Shown here: positions 34,338 to 37,676 of the stretch, one piece after another | Layout of the letters: each line of letters opens with the position of its first letter | How positions within the stretch are numbered: the stretch's first letter is position 1 | From: an uncultured Clostridia bacterium | Lineage (GTDB): Bacteria; Bacillota; Clostridia; TANB77; CAG-508 | DNA length: 37,676 bases | Assembly (NCBI GenBank): GCA_949280815.1 | Contig: CASDJM010000015.1 | Coordinates: 1-37,676 of the forward strand | Reading direction: 5' to 3' | The notes under the pieces: model-generated | Told to the model about the DNA's origin: nothing | Seen by the model: only the letters and a program-made list of their open reading frames with translations | Databases searched by the model: none | Translations under genes and position numbers: made by a program

Positions 34338-36632
34338 ATGGAGAACAAAAAGAAAAAAGTAAAAACATCTAATAATAAAATAGTAAAACTAAAAACTAGA
34401 ATCGAATCCAAAAATCTAATGCATGCTACAAAATTAAGGACCTTATTAATTGTAACAATTCTAATCTTTATTGTTTTGATTGGTAGAATTGGATTCATTC
34501 AATTTGTACAAGGTAATTTTTTAAAGGAAAAGGCTTATCAACAACAAACAATTAATCAAATTATAAGTCCTAAACGTGGTAATATTTATGATTCAACTGG
34601 AAAGGCTCTTGCTATTGGTGCACAAGTAGACACTATCACTATTAATCCCACTAAAATTATAAAAAGCAATGATTCTGATACAAAAGATTACAAAGAAAAA
34701 GTAGCAAAAGGATTGTCTGAAATTTTTGAATTAGATTATAATGAGGTATTAGAAAAAGTAACAAGTCAGTCTCAAGTAGAAACTATTATAAAAAAAGTAG
34801 AACAAGAAAAAGTTGATGAATTAAAACAATGGATGGAAGAAAACAAAGTCACAATTGGTATTAATATTGATGAAGATACTAAAAGATATTATCCTTATAG
34901 TACAGTTGCTTCCAATGTAATTGGTTTTTGTGGAAGTGATAATCAAGGGTTAAGTGGTATTGAAGCTAAATGGGAATCCGTTTTAACTGGTACTCCTGGT
35001 AAAATCGTTAGCTCAAAAGGTAGTAATCAACAAGAAATTCCAAATGCTGAAGAAACTTATATTTCTGCTGAAAACGGTAGTGATTTAACACTTACCATTG
35101 ATTTACACATACAATCTATTGTAGAAAAATATCTAAAACAAGCTGTTGAAGATAATAAATGTTCTAGAGGTGGTAATGTTATTGCTATGAATCCCCAAAC
35201 AGGTGATATTATTGCTATGGCTTCTTACCCAGATTATGATTTAAATTCACCTTATACTCCAAACTCTACTTTGGCTGAAACTTATGATACTCTTCCACTA
35301 GAGAAAAAGAGTGAAGCCTTATATAAAATGTGGGCTAATAAATCCGTAGCTGAAACTTATGAGCCAGGTTCGACTTTTAAAGTTATTACAGCCTCTGTCG
35401 CTTTAGAAGAAGATATTACATCTACAGATAAAGCTAGTGACTTTTATTGCAAAGGATATGAAGAATTCGAAGATATTGTTGGTTCATCTATAAATATTAA
35501 GTGTTGGCGTGCAGAACCCCATGGTGTTCAAACTTTAAGGCAAGCACTATGCAATTCTTGTAATCCTGCTTTTATGCAATTAGGGAAAAGAATTGGTTCT
35601 ACTACTTTATACCGATATTATGAAGCTTTTGGTTTGTTTGACTCAACTAATTCTGGGTTATATGGTGAACAAAATAGTATCTTTCAAAATTTAGATAATG
35701 TAGGACCTGTTGAACTTGCAACTATATCATTTGGTCAAAGACTAAATGTTACTCCTCTTCAAATGGCTACTGCTATTTCGTGTGTTGCCAATGATGGCAT
35801 TCTAATGAAACCTCGTATTGTAAAAGAAATAACTAACACAGATACTGGTACAATATCCGAAGTACCTATCACACAAATTAGACAAGTTATTTCTAAACAA
35901 ACATCCGAAGAAATCAAATCTATGATGGAATCTGTTGTAACAAATGGTTCTGGTAGACATGCAGCTGTGTCTGGTTATTCTATAGGAGGAAAAACTGGTA
36001 CTTCTGAGCCAACAGAAGCAAATGCCGATGAAGGATATGTCGCTTCTTATGTAGCAATTTCCCCTATCCAAGATACACAAATTGTACTACTTCTTACTTT
36101 GTATAATCCAAAAGGAGAAAATGGGCATCAAGGTGGACAAGTTGCTGGTCCAGTTGTATCTCAGATGTTATCTGAAATCTTACCATATTTAGGAGTTCCT
36201 TCTGATGAAGATTCTTCTAGTAGTTCTAATTCAAACAATTATATAACTGTTCCTGATGTTAGAAATAAGACAGTAGCGGAAGCTGATAAAATTTTAAAAA
36301 CATCTGGATTTACTACAAAAGTCTATGTCGATGGTGATGCTAACGCTCTTTTAGTATCCAATCAAACGCCTAAACCTGGAAGCACACTGCCTAAAGACTC
36401 TCTTATTGTTCTTTATGGACAAGGAAGCAATATTTCGACATCTGTTACTGTTCCAGATTTAAAAGGTATGAATGCTTCTGAAGCTTATAATGTATTGAAA
36501 TCTCAGAATTTGAATATTAATATAGAAGGCTCTGGTATTGTTATGACTCAAGATTACGCAAAAGATGAACAAGTACAAGAAGGTACTATTATAAAAGTAA
36601 CTTTAAAACAAACTTTAACAGATGCACAATAA
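34338..36632 (+). CDS. SpoVD/FtsI-type class B PBP with two PASTA domains (second copy)
   Basis: The second class B transpeptidase of the window, about 764 residues. It has an N-terminal anchor (LLIVTILIFIVLIGRIGFIQF), NPKR-like ISPKRGNIYDSTG, SxxK in YEPGSTFKVITA, NSCNPAFMQ, SFGQRLNVTPLQMA and GGKTGTS. Two PASTA repeats follow, TVPDVRNKTVAEADKIL and TVPDLKGMNASEAYNVL. It is very similar to the split gene, residue for residue around the active site. The ATG at 34338 has GGAAGGA upstream; the open frame extends 25 codons further without a ribosome site. It contains no in-frame CGG, so it is readable without any shift, and it could cover for the split copy. Confidence 0.93.
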   Translation: MENKKKKVKTSNNKIVKLKTRIESKNLMHATKLRTLLIVTILIFIVLIGRIGFIQFVQGNFLKEKAYQQQTINQIISPKRGNIYDSTGKALAIGAQVDTITINPTKIIKSNDSDTKDYKEKVAKGLSEIFELDYNEVLEKVTSQSQVETIIKKVEQEKVDELKQWMEENKVTIGINIDEDTKRYYPYSTVASNVIGFCGSDNQGLSGIEAKWESVLTGTPGKIVSSKGSNQQEIPNAEETYISAENGSDLTLTIDLHIQSIVEKYLKQAVEDNKCSRGGNVIAMNPQTGDIIAMASYPDYDLNSPYTPNSTLAETYDTLPLEKKSEALYKMWANKSVAETYEPGSTFKVITASVALEEDITSTDKASDFYCKGYEEFEDIVGSSINIKCWRAEPHGVQTLRQALCNSCNPAFMQLGKRIGSTTLYRYYEAFGLFDSTNSGLYGEQNSIFQNLDNVGPVELATISFGQRLNVTPLQMATAISCVANDGILMKPRIVKEITNTDTGTISEVPITQIRQVISKQTSEEIKSMMESVVTNGSGRHAAVSGYSIGGKTGTSEPTEANADEGYVASYVAISPIQDTQIVLLLTLYNPKGENGHQGGQVAGPVVSQMLSEILPYLGVPSDEDSSSSSNSNNYITVPDVRNKTVAEADKILKTSGFTTKVYVDGDANALLVSNQTPKPGSTLPKDSLIVLYGQGSNISTSVTVPDLKGMNASEAYNVLKSQNLNINIEGSGIVMTQDYAKDEQVQEGTIIKVTLKQTLTDAQ

Positions 36633-36649
36633 TATATAATACCTATTAA

Positions 36650-36763
36650 TTAAAAGTTTATCTATTTTTATACTGTAATAATTCAAGAAATTAACTAAGA
36701 ACACTCTCTTATCTGCTACAAACTGTTCTCAGTTAAAGTTACAAAAAATAGGTAAACTTTTAA
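36650..36763. repeat. TTAAAAGTTTATCTATTTTTA hairpin repeat, copy 2
   Basis: Inverted ends of about 21 bp as in copy 1 (6787-6878), with an unrelated centre. It follows the PBP stop codon and may serve as its terminator. It fills the 36633-36794 gap. Confidence 0.65.
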
Positions 36764-36794
36764 TAATATAATCAAATAAGTTAAATAGACACAT

Positions 36795-37418
36795 TTATTC
36801 CATTGTTTCATTTTTCCAATATTTCTCTAACAAATTATTTAACTTTCTAATTTTATCAAATCTTTGTAAAATTTCCACTATTAATTTTTCTTGTTCTCCA
36901 CATAAATATATCATCCATGCCTCTTGCTTTTCGAATTTTTTTTGACTGCTTGACATGAATTTTGGTAATTCTAACACATATAATTCAATCTCATTTCCTG
37001 TTTCTGAAGGTATTATAATTTTGTTAAAATAATTGTTTGATTTTAAATAATTAAAATCTAGTAAATTGATGGTAATAGTTTTTGCAAGCTTTCTATTATC
37101 CTCATATTCTAGTTGATTGGAATGAATTTGTGCATAATATAACAACATTTTATTTTGTGCATAATATCCATCTATAAATTGTATTCCAACATTTAATTCT
37201 TCTTGATTTTCTAATTGAATTCTTACATCTGCAATGCCAAAATTTTCTGGCGATGGTAAGTTATTTGATTTAATTTCTAAATATGGATTTAATTTGATTT
37301 CTTTAATTTTTACCTTTAAAAATGTTTCTATAAAATCTTGTAAGATATCTAAATTTTCTTTTGAATTTAAAACTTTTCTTAGTACTCTATTACTTTTTGA
37401 TACAAATTTTCTATTCAT
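36795..37418 (-). CDS. Rpn/PD-(D/E)XK transposase-like protein, possibly inactive
   Basis: A 207-residue protein of the Rpn/PDDEXK_2 group (recombination-promoting nuclease or putative transposase). Family features are FIETFLKVKIKEI near residue 30, the acidic GIADVRIQLENQEELNVGIQFIDG (about 60-84) and YYAQIHSNQL after it. In active members the second acidic residue sits in an E-x-Q box; here it reads VGIQ with Gly (GGA) in place of Glu (GAA), a one-base change. The fold is likely kept but cleavage may be lost. It stands alone. Confidence 0.65.
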   Translation of the reverse strand: MNRKFVSKSNRVLRKVLNSKENLDILQDFIETFLKVKIKEIKLNPYLEIKSNNLPSPENFGIADVRIQLENQEELNVGIQFIDGYYAQNKMLLYYAQIHSNQLEYEDNRKLAKTITINLLDFNYLKSNNYFNKIIIPSETGNEIELYVLELPKFMSSSQKKFEKQEAWMIYLCGEQEKLIVEILQRFDKIRKLNNLLEKYWKNETME

Positions 37419-37631
37419 AATTTTTTCAGTCGACTTACTATTCCCTCCTTATGTAATTTACTAAATTATATAATTTATTAAAAGTATAATTTCTATTGTA
37501 TCAATTTGTCAAGAGATTTTCCCTATTTTTTCCTACTTTTCATCGCATTTTTCGACAAATTGAATCATAATTACCTACTTCTATTTTAAATTTACTTTTT
37601 CTGTGAAACGTTTTCTATACAAGAACAATAG

Positions 37632-37676
37632 TGGGCTGATTAATATTTTATAAAATTTAATAGGTAGAGTTCAGCC
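37632..37676. repeat. GGGCTGA...TTCAGCC inverted repeat at the window edge
   Basis: GGGCTGA and GTTCAGCC lie inverted about 30 nt apart, and the sequence stops at TTCAGCC, the end word of the repeats at 1991, 13759 and 26608. It is probably one end of another family member cut by the window. The 37419-37631 stretch shows no gene. Confidence 0.4.

Overview
The window is AT-rich chromosomal DNA of a Bacillota bacterium, most likely an uncultured Clostridia-like gut lineage. The evidence is a RicT-holB pair, a small 2[4Fe-4S] ferredoxin, a division/cell-wall (dcw) cluster with a PASTA-bearing SpoVD/FtsI-type PBP, AGGAGG-type ribosome sites and several TTG starts. No rRNA, tRNA or CRISPR was seen.

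Layout. From 162 to 6720 (minus strand) lie thiN, a YbhN-like membrane protein, a ferredoxin, ricT, holB, lepB and a WalK/PhoR-type histidine kinase. From 6894 to 26479 (minus) lies a dcw cluster, transcribed mraZ-rsmH-ftsL-spoVD-(pyrB-pyrI)-murE-mraY-ftsW-murG. The spoVD gene is split by a 7.6-kb large-serine-recombinase element (14878-22472). An IS110 remnant and foldback repeats lie between spoVD and pyrB. A second serine-recombinase element of about 4.4 kb (about 27648-32095) splits an M15-type peptidase gene. A sortase, ksgA, a second PASTA PBP (plus strand) and an Rpn-like protein follow.

The most striking signal is a translational one. Six host genes (thiN, walK-like kinase, ftsW, murE, spoVD and the M15 peptidase) appear broken by single-base insertions. 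All ten breaks are the same event: an in-frame CGG codon at which dropping the C restores the conserved protein (NNN-CGG-N read as NNN-GGN). I found no in-frame CGG elsewhere in any gene in the window. About thirty CGG triplets in the other two frames, inside intact genes, cause no break. The pattern suggests that CGG has no arginine meaning here and triggers a +1 frameshift, or is otherwise skipped, in this organism. A systematic sequence artefact must be excluded.

The two recombinase elements are alike in layout. Each lies in the same orientation as its target gene, with the recombinase last, next to the 3-prime fragment of the target. Each has inverted arms around a short shared core, and excision would rejoin the target gene in frame. 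This resembles the skin-type elements that are excised during sporulation, although nothing in the sequence proves regulated excision. Element 1 also carries a duplicated promoter-operator-leader cassette in front of two gene sets, and a ComF-like phosphoribosyltransferase overlapping a SLOG-like protein. Element 2 carries an array of 17-19-bp palindromes, a GNAT acetyltransferase and a Bro-N protein.
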